A DNA stretch of 64,000 nt from an uncultured Litoreibacter sp. (GTDB lineage: Bacteria > Pseudomonadota > Alphaproteobacteria > Rhodobacterales > Rhodobacteraceae): positions 248,001-312,000 of the forward strand of contig CANLUY010000001.1 in assembly GCA_947494435.1 (NCBI GenBank). The letters run 5' to 3'. Below are positions 38,731 through 47,559 of the stretch, piece after piece (the stretch's first letter is position 1; every line of letters begins with the position of its first letter). The position numbers and the translations under genes are program-made. A model generated the notes under the pieces. It ran no database searches and was not told the DNA's origin. It was given only the letters and a program-made list of their open reading frames with translations.

Positions 38731-40272
38731 ATGACCGAAGTACGTGTCCCAACTTTGGGTGAGTCCGTGACCGAAGCCACCGTCGCCACATGGTTCAAGA
38801 AACCGGGCGATGCTGTTGCCGTTGACGAAATGCTGTGCGAGCTGGAAACCGACAAAGTAACTGTTGAGGTCCCCTCGCCAATCGCTGGCACCTTGTCGGA
38901 AATCGTGGCTGAAGAAGGTGCGACCGTTGGTGTTGACGCACTTCTGGCACAAGTCTCCGAGGGCGACAGCGCCCCTGCCCCGAAGGCGGAACCAAAGGCT
39001 GAGGCTCCAGCGAAGGAAGCGCCTGTTTCTGAGCATACGCCAGAAGCAACGCCCATCTCAGGGGCGACCGTCGATATCATGGTCCCGACCCTTGGCGAGA
39101 GTGTAACAGAAGCCACCGTTTCCACCTGGTTCAAGAAACCCGGCGAAAATGTACAGGCCGATGAAATGCTGTGTGAGCTTGAGACAGATAAAGTCTCTGT
39201 TGAGGTTCCGGCCCCGGCGTCAGGCGTTTTGCAAGAAGTGTTGGCTGGCGAAGGCGACACGGTTGAGGCCGGCGGAAAGCTGGCCACAATGACCAGCGGG
39301 GGCGAGGGTGAGGTGCCACACTCCGTCGCAGACGGTACGCCAGAAACCACAACGGCGCCTGCCGCGCAGGGTGGTGGCGGAAAAGACGTCGAAGACGCCC
39401 CTTCTGCCAAAAAACTGATGGCCGAAAACAATCTGTCTGCTGATCAAGTCACTGGCAGTGGCAAAGACGGCCGCATCATGAAGGAAGACGTGCAAAAAGC
39501 GCTCTCCGCGCCGAAAGCGGCACCAGCACCTGCGGCAGCTGCGCCACGAGCCCCGGTATCGGCAGATGACGCCTCGCGCGAAGAACGGGTGAAGATGACC
39601 CGCCTGCGCCAAACCATCGCGCGCCGTCTGAAAGACAGCCAGAACACCGCCGCCATGCTGACCACCTATAACGAGGTCGACATGGGCGCTGTGATGGACC
39701 TCCGCAACGAATACAAAGATCTGTTCCTGAAGAAACACGGCGTCAAGCTGGGCTTCATGTCCTTCTTCACCAAGGCTTGCGTGCACGCGCTGAAAGAAGT
39801 CCCCGAAGTGAATGCGGAAATTGACGGCACAGACGTGGTCTACAAAAACTACGTCCATATGGGCATTGCGGCGGGCACACCCACCGGCCTAGTTGTCCCT
39901 GTGATCCGCGATGCTGACGCGATGTCCTTCGCTGATATCGAGAAGGCGATTGCCGAGAAAGGCGCGAAGGCCCGCGACGGCAAGCTGTCCATGGCTGAGA
40001 TGCAGGGCGGCTCGTTTACGATCTCCAATGGTGGAGTCTACGGCTCACTGATGTCCTCGCCCATCCTGAACCCACCACAATCCGGCATCTTGGGAATGCA
40101 TAAAATCCAGGATCGCCCGATGGTGATTGGAGGAGAGGTGGTGATCCGTCCTATGATGTATCTGGCGCTGAGCTATGACCACCGGATTGTCGACGGCAAA
40201 GGCGCTGTGACGTTCTTGGTGCGCGTGAAAGAGGCCCTGGAGGATCCGAGAAGGTTGTTGATGGATTTGTGA
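38731..40272 (+). CDS. sucB: 2-oxoglutarate dehydrogenase E2 (succinyltransferase) with two lipoyl domains
   Basis: A 513-residue dihydrolipoamide succinyltransferase. It has two nearly identical lipoyl domains, each with ELETDKV and the lipoylated lysine at about 42 and 154, joined by Ala/Pro/Glu-rich linkers. An E3/E1-binding domain (about 222-256, [23 protein letters not shown]) and a catalytic domain ending [13 protein letters not shown] follow. One lipoyl domain is usual (E. coli SucB, about 405 residues); the extra domain explains the length. It is part of sucA-sucB-lpd. Confidence 0.95.
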   Translation: MTEVRVPTLGESVTEATVATWFKKPGDAVAVDEMLCELETDKVTVEVPSPIAGTLSEIVAEEGATVGVDALLAQVSEGDSAPAPKAEPKAEAPAKEAPVSEHTPEATPISGATVDIMVPTLGESVTEATVSTWFKKPGENVQADEMLCELETDKVSVEVPAPASGVLQEVLAGEGDTVEAGGKLATMTSGGEGEVPHSVADGTPETTTAPAAQGGGGKDVEDAPSAKKLMAENNLSADQVTGSGKDGRIMKEDVQKALSAPKAAPAPAAAAPRAPVSADDASREERVKMTRLRQTIARRLKDSQNTAAMLTTYNEVDMGAVMDLRNEYKDLFLKKHGVKLGFMSFFTKACVHALKEVPEVNAEIDGTDVVYKNYVHMGIAAGTPTGLVVPVIRDADAMSFADIEKAIAEKGAKARDGKLSMAEMQGGSFTISNGGVYGSLMSSPILNPPQSGILGMHKIQDRPMVIGGEVVIRPMMYLALSYDHRIVDGKGAVTFLVRVKEALEDPRRLLMDL

Positions 40273-40631
40273 GTTCAGCGAGAGGTGTGACCAGTGGCTG
40301 AAGGCGCACCTCTCACACAAAAACGACAGACGTTTAGCCGTAGGATAGTCGCTGCGGAAAAAGAAACAATGCGTCGGAAACCGAGGACGTTTTTTGATTG
40401 GCTACTCAACCCCACTAAGAGAGACTTTATAGCTGAACTCATTGGTTGATTAACGATGGTCGGACTAGCTTTTGCGTTCAGGAATGATCCGCTTGGGAAG
40501 TATGGAGTTATTCTTTTTTGGGTATTCTTGGGTTAGACCCTTCCATTGCTTCGCGCTGTTCAATACCGAATAAACGGATGGGCAGATTTGAGACCGCAAA
40601 GCGAGACAAACAGTTTGGATAACGAAAACAC
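40273..40631 (+). other. 359-bp gap after sucB: hairpin and two mini-frames, no certain gene
   Basis: GAGAGGTG (40280-40287) pairs with CACCTCTC (40307-40314); there is no T-run after it. The rest is AT-richer than its surroundings. It holds two consecutive 26-codon frames in the same phase (40369-40449 and 40456-40536), the second hydrophobic (LAFAFRNDPLGKYGVILFWVFLG), separated by a TGA. It could be a decayed small membrane protein gene or chance. I see no supported gene. Confidence 0.35.
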
Positions 40632-41042
40632 ATGACCCCCGAACTCACAGCCCTCACCCTAGCGGCCCTACTCCAAGTCGTCCAGTTCGGCCTCATGGCC
40701 GTGCCTGCCAACATAGAGCTTGGCACAGGCAAGACGCTGTCGCCGCGTGATCCGGAGCGTTTGGGCGGCAGCCTGCAGGACCTCGTCAGCCCCAAAACCT
40801 CCCGCCTGTTTCGGGCGATGAACAACCATTTTGAAGCGCTGATCCTCTTCACAATTGCTGTGACCGTAATCACACTGTCGGACCAGTCCACCCCCACAAC
40901 CCAGACCGGCGCATGGACTTACCTAGGCGCGCGCATCCTCTACATCCCGGCCTATGCGTTCGGTTGGGTCCCGTGGCGCAGCCTGATCTGGGCGGTTGGG
41001 TTTTTCGCGACAATCATTATGTTAATTGCAGCGCTGATCTGA
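40632..41042 (+). CDS. MAPEG family membrane protein
   Basis: A 136-residue integral membrane protein with four hydrophobic segments. MAPEG features are the long first helix, PERLGGSLQDL, RLFRAMNNHFEALILFTIAV (the ExxxL/N-rich glutathione-binding region) and YLGARILYIPAYAFGWVPWRSLIWAVGF. Bacterial members have glutathione-linked or unknown roles. It lies between sucB and lpd, 27 bp before lpd, so it may be co-transcribed with the E3 gene. Confidence 0.87.
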   Translation: MTPELTALTLAALLQVVQFGLMAVPANIELGTGKTLSPRDPERLGGSLQDLVSPKTSRLFRAMNNHFEALILFTIAVTVITLSDQSTPTTQTGAWTYLGARILYIPAYAFGWVPWRSLIWAVGFFATIIMLIAALI

Positions 41043-41069
41043 GCGCACCAGCCCTAAGGAGACACCCCC

Positions 41070-42458
41070 ATGTCCAGCTATGACGTCATTGTAATCGGCT
41101 CCGGCCCCGGTGGTTATGTCTGCGCCATCCGCTGCGCGCAATTGGGCATGAAGACGGCCATCGTCGAAGGGCGCGAGACCTTGGGCGGCACCTGCTTGAA
41201 TGTGGGCTGCATCCCATCCAAAGCGCTGCTGCATGCCAGCCATATGCTGCATGAGGCCCAGCATAATTTCGCAGCGATGGGGCTGAAGGGCAAAGCGCCC
41301 TCGGTCGATTGGAAGCAGATGCTCAACTACAAATCCGACACGATCGGGCAGAACACCAAGGGCGTCGAGTTCTTGATGAAGAAGAACAAGATCGATTGGC
41401 TGAAAGGCTGGGGCTCCATCCCTGAGGCTGGTAAGGTCAAGGTCGGTGATGAGACACATGCGGCGAAACATATCATCATCGCGTCCGGTTCCGAGGTGTC
41501 GACATTGCCGGGCGTCGAGATTGATGAAAAGACCGTCGTCTCCTCCACCGGGGCCCTTGAGCTGGCGAAGGTGCCGAACAAAATGGTCGTGATTGGCGCG
41601 GGCGTGATCGGGCTGGAATTGGGCTCCGTCTACAAACGCCTTGGGGCCGAGGTGAAGGTGATCGAATTCCTTGATGCGGTGACGCCGGGGATGGATGCCG
41701 AAGTTCAAAAGACTTTCCAGCGCATGCTGAAAAAGCAAGGCATCGATTTCCAGATGGGCGCGGCTGTGCAATCGGTAGATGTGAAGAACAGCAAAGCCAA
41801 AGTCACCTATAAGCTGCGCAAGGATGATAGCGAGCATGTCGAAGATGCCGATATTGTTTTGGTTGCGACCGGGCGGCGGCCTTACACGGACGGGCTTGGT
41901 CTCGACGCTTTGGGCGTCGAGATGTCTGAGCGCGGGCAGATCAAAACCGACGGGCATTACTCGACCTCCGTCAAAGGCATCTATGCCATTGGTGATTGCA
42001 TCGACGGGCCGATGCTGGCCCATAAAGCCGAGGATGAAGGCATGGCGATTGCCGAAATTCTGGCCGGTCAAAAGGGTCACGTGAACTACAATGTGATCCC
42101 CGGCGTGATCTATACGCACCCCGAGGTCGCCAATGTCGGCGCGACAGAACAGCAGCTGAAAGAGGCGGGAACAGATTATAAAGTCGGCAAGTTTTCCTTC
42201 ATGGGCAACGGGCGCGCGAAGGCGAATTTTGCAGGCGACGGGTTCGTTAAAATTCTGGCCGACAAGACAACAGACCGCATTCTGGGCGCGCATATCATCG
42301 GGCCGATGGCAGGTGATTTAATCCATGAGATTTGCGTGGCGATGGAGTTTGGTGCCGCCGCTGAGGACTTGTCGCGGACATGTCACGCTCACCCGACCTA
42401 TTCAGAAGCGGTGCGCGAAGCTGCTTTGGCGTGTAATGACGGGCCGATCCACTCCTAA
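41070..42458 (+). CDS. lpd: Dihydrolipoyl dehydrogenase (E3)
   Basis: A 462-residue flavoprotein reoxidising dihydrolipoyl groups of the 2-oxoglutarate dehydrogenase complex. It shows [19 protein letters not shown] (FAD), the redox disulfide [35 protein letters not shown] (NAD), [20 protein letters not shown] and the C-terminal [15 protein letters not shown] catalytic His-Glu. It ends the suc operon region and is followed by a strong terminator. Confidence 0.96.
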   Translation: MSSYDVIVIGSGPGGYVCAIRCAQLGMKTAIVEGRETLGGTCLNVGCIPSKALLHASHMLHEAQHNFAAMGLKGKAPSVDWKQMLNYKSDTIGQNTKGVEFLMKKNKIDWLKGWGSIPEAGKVKVGDETHAAKHIIIASGSEVSTLPGVEIDEKTVVSSTGALELAKVPNKMVVIGAGVIGLELGSVYKRLGAEVKVIEFLDAVTPGMDAEVQKTFQRMLKKQGIDFQMGAAVQSVDVKNSKAKVTYKLRKDDSEHVEDADIVLVATGRRPYTDGLGLDALGVEMSERGQIKTDGHYSTSVKGIYAIGDCIDGPMLAHKAEDEGMAIAEILAGQKGHVNYNVIPGVIYTHPEVANVGATEQQLKEAGTDYKVGKFSFMGNGRAKANFAGDGFVKILADKTTDRILGAHIIGPMAGDLIHEICVAMEFGAAAEDLSRTCHAHPTYSEAVREAALACNDGPIHS

Positions 42459-42465
42459 GATCAAG

Positions 42466-42503
42466 CGTTACTGGTTACCCATGGGGAACCGGTAACGTTC
42501 TCT
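42466..42503 (+). terminator. Intrinsic terminator after lpd
   Basis: CGTTACTGGTTACCC (42466-42480) pairs with GGGGAACCGGTAACG (42483-42497) with few mismatches, then TTCTCTT. It lies between convergent lpd and the GntR gene and may serve both. Confidence 0.75.
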
Positions 42504-42564
42504 TAACCATTGATTTTATTGACTTAAATCCTGCGGCGCTAAGCGTTTCTTTACGCTTGAGCCA

Positions 42565-43230
42565 TTATTGCGCCAACATGCGCAGCCCTTGGGTGACGTC
42601 AGCGCGCACGGCGAGGCGCAGGCCCGGCTCGTCACCGGCGCGTAGGGCAGCGACGATCAATTTGTGATGCTGCGGTGTGCCGGTGCGGTTTAGCCGACCA
42701 TACAGGTCGCACATCGTCGGGCCCATTTGCAGCCAGACGGTTTCGGCCATTGCCAGCATCGCCGGCGCTTGCGCACGCAGATAGAGTGTGCGGTGAAATT
42801 CAAGGTTGGTCTTGATGTATCCCACTGCATCATGGCGCGCGATGACTTGCGCAATCGTGCCGTTGATGGCCTGCAACCGGTCAATCAGCGCCATATGGGC
42901 GCGGGGCAAGGCGCGGGCGGCGAGCTCTGGCTCTAGCAGCGCGCGGATCGCTGCAAGCTCTTCAATGCGTTCGCTAGACAACTCAGGGGTTGAGACCCGC
43001 CCGGAAGACGACAGAGACAGCGCGCCTTCTGCAACCAAGCGGCGGACGGCTTCGCGGGCGGGGGTCATGGAGACCTCGAACTCTTTGCCGATCCCGCGCA
43101 GGGTCATGGCTGTACCGGGTTTGATTTCGCCATACATGATTTGGCTGCGCAAGCGGCGATAGACCATATCATTGGCAGCGCCGGTCGGGACGGCGCCGGA
43201 CGGATCGGCGGAACGGGATTGGATCAACAT
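42565..43230 (-). CDS. GntR family transcriptional regulator (FCD domain)
   Basis: A 221-residue regulator with an N-terminal winged helix (MVYRRLRSQIMYGEIKPGTAMTLRGIGKEFEVSMTPAREAVRRLVAEGAL, about 22-72). An all-helical FCD domain follows, with the metal/ligand histidines in NLEFHRTLYL and HHKLIVAAL. FCD regulators typically sense organic acids. A perfect TGTGATCACA palindrome begins nine bases before its ATG, with no Shine-Dalgarno sequence visible, suggesting autoregulation and perhaps a leaderless start. The same palindrome occurs in pairs at sdhC and sucC, so it is the best local candidate for their regulator (inference). Confidence 0.88.
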   Translation of the reverse strand: MLIQSRSADPSGAVPTGAANDMVYRRLRSQIMYGEIKPGTAMTLRGIGKEFEVSMTPAREAVRRLVAEGALSLSSSGRVSTPELSSERIEELAAIRALLEPELAARALPRAHMALIDRLQAINGTIAQVIARHDAVGYIKTNLEFHRTLYLRAQAPAMLAMAETVWLQMGPTMCDLYGRLNRTGTPQHHKLIVAALRAGDEPGLRLAVRADVTQGLRMLAQ

Positions 43231-43237
43231 GGGGTCT

Positions 43238-43249
43238 ATGTGATCACAT
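43238..43249 (-). promoter_or_regulatory. Perfect palindrome ATGTGATCACAT at the gntR start
   Basis: The 12-bp palindrome at 43238-43249 has the TGTGATCACA core also found at sucC (32350-32359) and, with one mismatch, at sdhC. It lies 8-19 bp upstream of the gntR ATG, covering the expected ribosome-binding or promoter region. It is a likely autoregulatory operator. Confidence 0.65.
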
Positions 43250-43267
43250 CACGGCGGCGGGTCAAGT

Positions 43268-43954
43268 TCAGAACTGAAAACGGTGCAAGCCTCCGCCGTT
43301 TTTGCGCAACCATTGGCGATGCTGATCGTAGCCGGGCATGAGGCGCGCGACCTCGGCCCAGAAGGCTGCGGAATGGTTCATCTCGCTCAGATGCGACACT
43401 TCATGTGCGGCGACGTAGTCAAGCACTTCTGGAGGGGCCATGATCAGACGCCACGAATACATCAGATTGCCCTCAGACGTGCAGGAGCCCCAGCGAGAGC
43501 GTGTGTCGCGCAGGGTCAGTTTGCCGAAGGACTGGCCTAGTTGGGCAGCGTAGTTTTCAGAAGCCGCGGCCAAGCGGTCGCGGGCCATAACTTTCAGAAA
43601 GGCACGCAGGCGGGCGGCGGTTTTGTCGGGGCCATGCGGAACCTCGATCCAATGGGGGTGCAGTTTGATGACACGGGTGGCGGTCTCGACGATCTCGCGG
43701 GGGGTGCCTTCGACCGGTAGATGTGCGCCCGGAACGATGGCGACCGTTTCAGGCTGTGTCTCAAGATGCTTGCGGATCCAGCTTTCTTTTTCGCGTAGGA
43801 AGCCCTGCGCCTCAGAGAGCGCTGCACGGCGTGGCACAGTCAGCGAGACGCGGCCATCGACGCCGGAGATACGCAGCGACAAACGCCGCGCGCGGGCGGA
43901 GCGTTTGACATTGATATCAATCGGGGGCTGCCCAAGCTGGATGATCTGCGTCAT
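43268..43954 (-). CDS. YgjP-like (M48-related) metal-dependent hydrolase
   Basis: A 228-residue YgjP/DUF45-type protein with the zinc motif HEVSHLSEMNHSAAFW and the preceding DTRSRWGSCTSEGNLMYSWRLIMAPPEVLDYV block. The family is annotated as putative metalloprotease; its substrates are unknown. ATG 43954 (MTQIIQLG) has AGGAG in front; the longer upstream frame lacks support. It is 37 bp upstream of the gntR gene on the same strand. Confidence 0.87.
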   Translation of the reverse strand: MTQIIQLGQPPIDINVKRSARARRLSLRISGVDGRVSLTVPRRAALSEAQGFLREKESWIRKHLETQPETVAIVPGAHLPVEGTPREIVETATRVIKLHPHWIEVPHGPDKTAARLRAFLKVMARDRLAAASENYAAQLGQSFGKLTLRDTRSRWGSCTSEGNLMYSWRLIMAPPEVLDYVAAHEVSHLSEMNHSAAFWAEVARLMPGYDQHRQWLRKNGGGLHRFQF

Positions 43955-44113
43955 CTGTGCCTGCTCCTGATGGTTGCAATCCCATGGTAGACGCCTATTT
44001 GGGTCGAGGAAACCCTGTCTGGGGTCACAAATGAAGGGAAAGGCTTTGACACGCCTGCCCCCATGTGGCAACTGGCGCCAACCTGTTTAAATACACCGCA
44101 TATGAGGACGATC

Positions 44114-44464
44114 ATGCCCAAGGAAGAATGGGGCGTAAAACGCGTTTGCCCAAACTGCTCGGTCCGGTTTTACGACCTGCAGAACGACCCGATGACTTGC
44201 CCCTCCTGCGCCCATGAGATGACGCTGGAGAGCATTACTGGCAACAAGTCCCGTACCATGAAGGCTGACAAGGCCGATGCTCAGAATAAAGACAATCAAG
44301 AGGCGGTTGTTGATGACGAGGATGTGGTTCTTGATGATGATGCCGAGGATGACGCGGATGATGTCGATCTGGGTGATGACGTCCTTGATGATGACGATGA
44401 TGATGACACGGTGAGCTTGGATGAGCTGGCGGATGTTGCGTCTGAATCGGATGACGATTCCTAA
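44114..44464 (+). CDS. TIGR02300 family protein (zinc-ribbon-like start, acidic tail)
   Basis: A 116-residue alphaproteobacterial protein of family TIGR02300, function unknown. The N terminus (PKEEWGVKRVCPNCSVRFYDLQNDPMTCPSCA) has two CxxC pairs, suggesting a zinc ribbon. The C-terminal half is almost all Asp/Glu (for example DDEDVVLDDDAEDDADDVDL), so the protein is strongly acidic. ATG 44114 has GAGGA upstream. The adjacent tRNA-Ala gene starts 96 bp later. Confidence 0.87.
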   Translation: MPKEEWGVKRVCPNCSVRFYDLQNDPMTCPSCAHEMTLESITGNKSRTMKADKADAQNKDNQEAVVDDEDVVLDDDAEDDADDVDLGDDVLDDDDDDDTVSLDELADVASESDDDS

Positions 44465-44560
44465 ATCGCTTTAAGAATTGGCTGCGCGGGGACCGGATTT
44501 TTCGCTTGAATTGATCCGCCGCGCCGCCTAGATAACCCCTCGCGGCTATCGCCGCTTTTA

Positions 44561-44636
44561 GGGCCCTTAGCTCAGCTGGGAGAGCGCCTGCATGGCATGC
44601 AGGAGGTCAGCGGTTCGATCCCGCTAGGGTCCACCA
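44561..44636 (+). tRNA. tRNA-Ala (anticodon GGC)
   Basis: A 76-nt cloverleaf: the acceptor stem GGGCCCT/AGGGTCC holds the alanine identity pair G3-U70. The D arm is TAGCTCAGCTGGGAGAGC, and the anticodon arm CCTGC-ATGGCAT-GCAGG gives anticodon GGC. The T arm contains GGTTCGATCC, and CCA is encoded. Confidence 0.96.
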
Positions 44637-44888
44637 AATCCCCCTTTATTGACGACGCCCCGCATGCGGGGAAATTTGTAAGCTGTTGTTTTGTATGATT
44701 TATCATAAAAATTAAGACATTTTTAACGCGGCCAAAAGCCATAAGCGCAGCCGTCCTGTCCCGCCCCCGCAACACCCTAGTTTCAGACACTTTTTCTAAA
44801 ATTCAAACAATCGGCAATAACCTTACGCAGTTTGAACACAATTGAAGCCCAGCGTTTGCGGCGTACTCACAGCTGCGGATTGTTTATC

Positions 44889-45842
44889 ATGTTAAAACGA
44901 CGTCACCTTCTTGTCTCAATGCTGGCCTCTGCCGCATTCACTGGGACCGCGTTGGCTGAAACCCGCAGTGCTGCGACGTTTGAAATCGTAAAGCCCGAGC
45001 CCGTGAAGCAGGACGTTTTGATCCCACCTTTGTTGGGACCCAATGATCTGAAGAACCTTCAAACCGTGGCCACGCCCTATATCATTGACGTACGCAACGC
45101 GCAGGCGAAGGGGAAATTGTTCAGCTATGCAGCGGGCCATATTCCGAACTCCGTCAATGTGCCTTACGGCAAATAGCGCAAACTTTGGAACGACCCACAA
45201 TCTGTTCCGACAGATGCGGAGCTGACCGCCTTGGTGCAATCCTCGGGCATTCCAAATGATCGCCCGATTGTCATTGTGCATTCCAGCGCGGCCAAAGGAA
45301 ATTTCGGCTCTGCGGCTTTTGTCTATTGGACACTGAAAAGCGCAGGGTTCTCGAACATGGCGATCTTGAATGGCGGGATCCGCGGCTGGAAGGAAAGCGG
45401 TGGTGAGATGTCGAAGATCTCAACACCGATTGTTCAATCCACATCGCAGGTCAGCCTGAACAACAAATGGCTTGCCACGCATGAAGACGTTGATGCCGTG
45501 TTGGATGGGACAAGCAACGCGCAGCTTCTGGATGCGCGGCCGCTACATCAGATTATGAAAACGGCCTCCCTTGATGGCTCGTTCAACTTGAACGCCAATG
45601 AATTGGTGTCCGGTTCGATGGCCTCTGCCGTCAGCGACGAGTCGATCTTCATGCGGATCAAACAAGCTGATCTGGATTGGGAATATAACGACGTCATCAC
45701 CTACTGTAACAACGGCGCTTTGGCGGCTGTTGATTGGTTCATGGCCAGCGAAATCGCTGAAATACCAAACGTCCGCATTTATGCCCATTCGTTGAATGCA
45801 CGACAAAAAGCAAAGTCCCTTTGGAACAAAGTCACAAATTGA
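44889..45842 (+). pseudogene. Sulfurtransferase (double rhodanese) gene with in-frame amber stop
   Basis: One continuous frame encodes a signal peptide (KRRHLLVSMLASAAFTGTALA), a first rhodanese domain and a second with the active-site cysteine (VITYCNNGALAA). It is broken by TAG at 45174-45176. The codon falls where thiosulfate sulfurtransferases have Trp (NVPYGK-W-R), so it looks like a single TGG to TAG change. The first domain lacks the catalytic Cys, as is common. The frame after the stop (to 45842) is otherwise intact, so the loss is recent, or a sequencing error, or read through. The next gene starts 22 bp later. Confidence 0.8.
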
Positions 45843-45864
45843 GCGGCATCAACGGAGAATAAAA

Positions 45865-47451
45865 ATGAAACATGTAAATAGACGTCAGCTCTCAGCCCTT
45901 GCCCTTGCGGCTATGACCGCTGTGACATCCCCCGCTCTGGCAGAAAAAGTCACGCTGAACGCAATCGGAAGCACTATCTCGATCCAAGGGGAGCTGATCT
46001 CCTTCGATGGTGAAATCTACACCGTGCAGACGAATGTCGGTGAATTGAAGGTGCGCGCGGACCGCTCCATGTGTGAGGGCGACGCTTGCCCCGACTTAAG
46101 CGAGATGCAGACAGCGCTTTACCTTGCAGGGTCCGGCAAAGTGACCGGCGCTCTAATCCCAAGCCTTGCCCAAGCTTATTTTGGTGGCCTGAACGCAGAT
46201 GTCGCGCGTGATGATGCAAACCAAGGGCGCACCTATTTTGAACTGGAGGATCAGGACGGCAAAGACCTGATGATGACCCTCGTGCATTCCAACTCTGCCA
46301 AGGGCATTGACGGGCTGGTGGCCCGCGAGCTGGATGCGGCCTTTACGACGCGCCCTGTGACAGCGTTGGAGGAAGAAGCGGCCTCCGTCGTGGGTCTGCC
46401 GCCATTGCGCAGCGAAGAGCAGGAAAGCATCATTGCCTACGATAGCCTGCTACTTGTCACGCATCCCTCAAACCCGATCCAAGCCATGTCCGAGATGGAT
46501 ATTGCTGCGATCTTTTCGGGTGACATTTCGAACTGGACAGATTTTGGATATGAGAACGGCGCAATCAACGTCTACCTCAGAGAAGATGGCAGCAATTCAC
46601 GTGATCTGCTGACATCTGTTTTGCTAAAACCTCACCGCAAGAAGATGGGCGTCAATATCACCGTGCTGAACACCGACGCAGAGATTGCAGACGCGGTTCG
46701 CGCAGATCCGAAAGGCATTGGCCTGACCAGTTTTGCAAATCGCGATGGTGTGCGGGCGCTTGAGATTGAAGGCGTGTGCGGTATCCGGACGCCTGCGTCC
46801 GAGTTCTCGATCAAGACAGGGGAATACCCGCTGGCGCAGCCGATTTATTTCTATCACTCCGCCGAGGCGACGACCGACCCCACCATGAACGGGTTTGCGG
46901 AGTTCATTTCATCAGAAGATGCGCAAGCCCATATCCGGTCTGCCGGTTTCTTGGATCGCGATATCGTGGTGGAGCCGCTTAACACGCAAGGATTGCGGGT
47001 GACCCATACGTTGATGGGCAATGAAACGGCTCAGGAATTGCAGACCACACGCAACATGCTGCGCCTGATGTCTTATGCGGATCAGTTGTCGACGACGATC
47101 CGGTTAGATGGTGGCTCCATTGATCTTGATTCAGAGGATTACGAGAATCTGGAGATGGTCGCGAAACTGATCGGCTCAAGCGAGTATGACGGTGCGACCT
47201 TCTATTTTATGGGCTTCTCTGACTCTGTGGGCCGTGCTGAGTTGAACCAGTTTGTTGCCTTGCAACGGGCCGAGATCGTGCGTCAGGCGCTTGTGTCGCG
47301 CTATCCTGAACTGTCTGACCGCGTGAAGGCGCAGTCGATCGGCTATGGTGAATTGTCGCCGCTTGGTTGCAACGAGACGCGTCCGGGTCGTGCGAAGAAC
47401 CGCCGTGTTGAGATCTGGGTGCAGCGTCCGCTGGCGGTTGCTGCGCGGTAA
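45865..47451 (+). CDS. PstS-like substrate-binding protein fused to an OmpA domain
   Basis: A 528-residue exported protein: a signal peptide (SALALAAMTAVTSPALA), then a phosphate-binding-protein-like domain (about 70-370, with LYLAGSGKVTGALIPSLAQAYF, AIFSGDISNWTDFG and EDGSNSRDLLTSVLL). A C-terminal OmpA-like peptidoglycan-binding domain follows (MGFSDSVGRAELNQFVALQRAEIVRQAL, then NRRVEIWVQ). The fusion suggests a ligand sensor tethered to the cell wall rather than an ABC transport component; no transporter genes adjoin. It follows the broken sulfurtransferase by 22 bp. Confidence 0.82.
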   Translation: MKHVNRRQLSALALAAMTAVTSPALAEKVTLNAIGSTISIQGELISFDGEIYTVQTNVGELKVRADRSMCEGDACPDLSEMQTALYLAGSGKVTGALIPSLAQAYFGGLNADVARDDANQGRTYFELEDQDGKDLMMTLVHSNSAKGIDGLVARELDAAFTTRPVTALEEEAASVVGLPPLRSEEQESIIAYDSLLLVTHPSNPIQAMSEMDIAAIFSGDISNWTDFGYENGAINVYLREDGSNSRDLLTSVLLKPHRKKMGVNITVLNTDAEIADAVRADPKGIGLTSFANRDGVRALEIEGVCGIRTPASEFSIKTGEYPLAQPIYFYHSAEATTDPTMNGFAEFISSEDAQAHIRSAGFLDRDIVVEPLNTQGLRVTHTLMGNETAQELQTTRNMLRLMSYADQLSTTIRLDGGSIDLDSEDYENLEMVAKLIGSSEYDGATFYFMGFSDSVGRAELNQFVALQRAEIVRQALVSRYPELSDRVKAQSIGYGELSPLGCNETRPGRAKNRRVEIWVQRPLAVAAR

Positions 47452-47498
47452 TCGTGTCCGATGACGGGTTGGTCTGCTTCTTTGACTGACGCAGACGT

Positions 47499-47534
47499 AA
47501 AAAAGGCGGCCCTCGGGACCGCCTTTTTCTTTTG
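47499..47534. terminator. Bidirectional intrinsic terminator
   Basis: AAAAAAGGCGG (to about 47509) and CCGCCTTTTT (47519-47528) with an inner C/G stem form a hairpin flanked by A-run and T-run, serving the OmpA-fusion gene (plus) and the TRAP permease gene (minus). Confidence 0.85.
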
Positions 47535-47559
47535 ATCGTAGCTTTTGAGGTGTAGCCGG

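Noticed and set aside
41022-42293. 423-codon minus-strand frame opposite lpd
   Set aside because: Shadow of the high-GC lpd codons; lpd is intact with all motifs.
44561-47451. Integrated island at the tRNA-Ala gene
   Set aside because: No integrase, no repeat of the tRNA 3' end was seen, and neighbouring genes look native.
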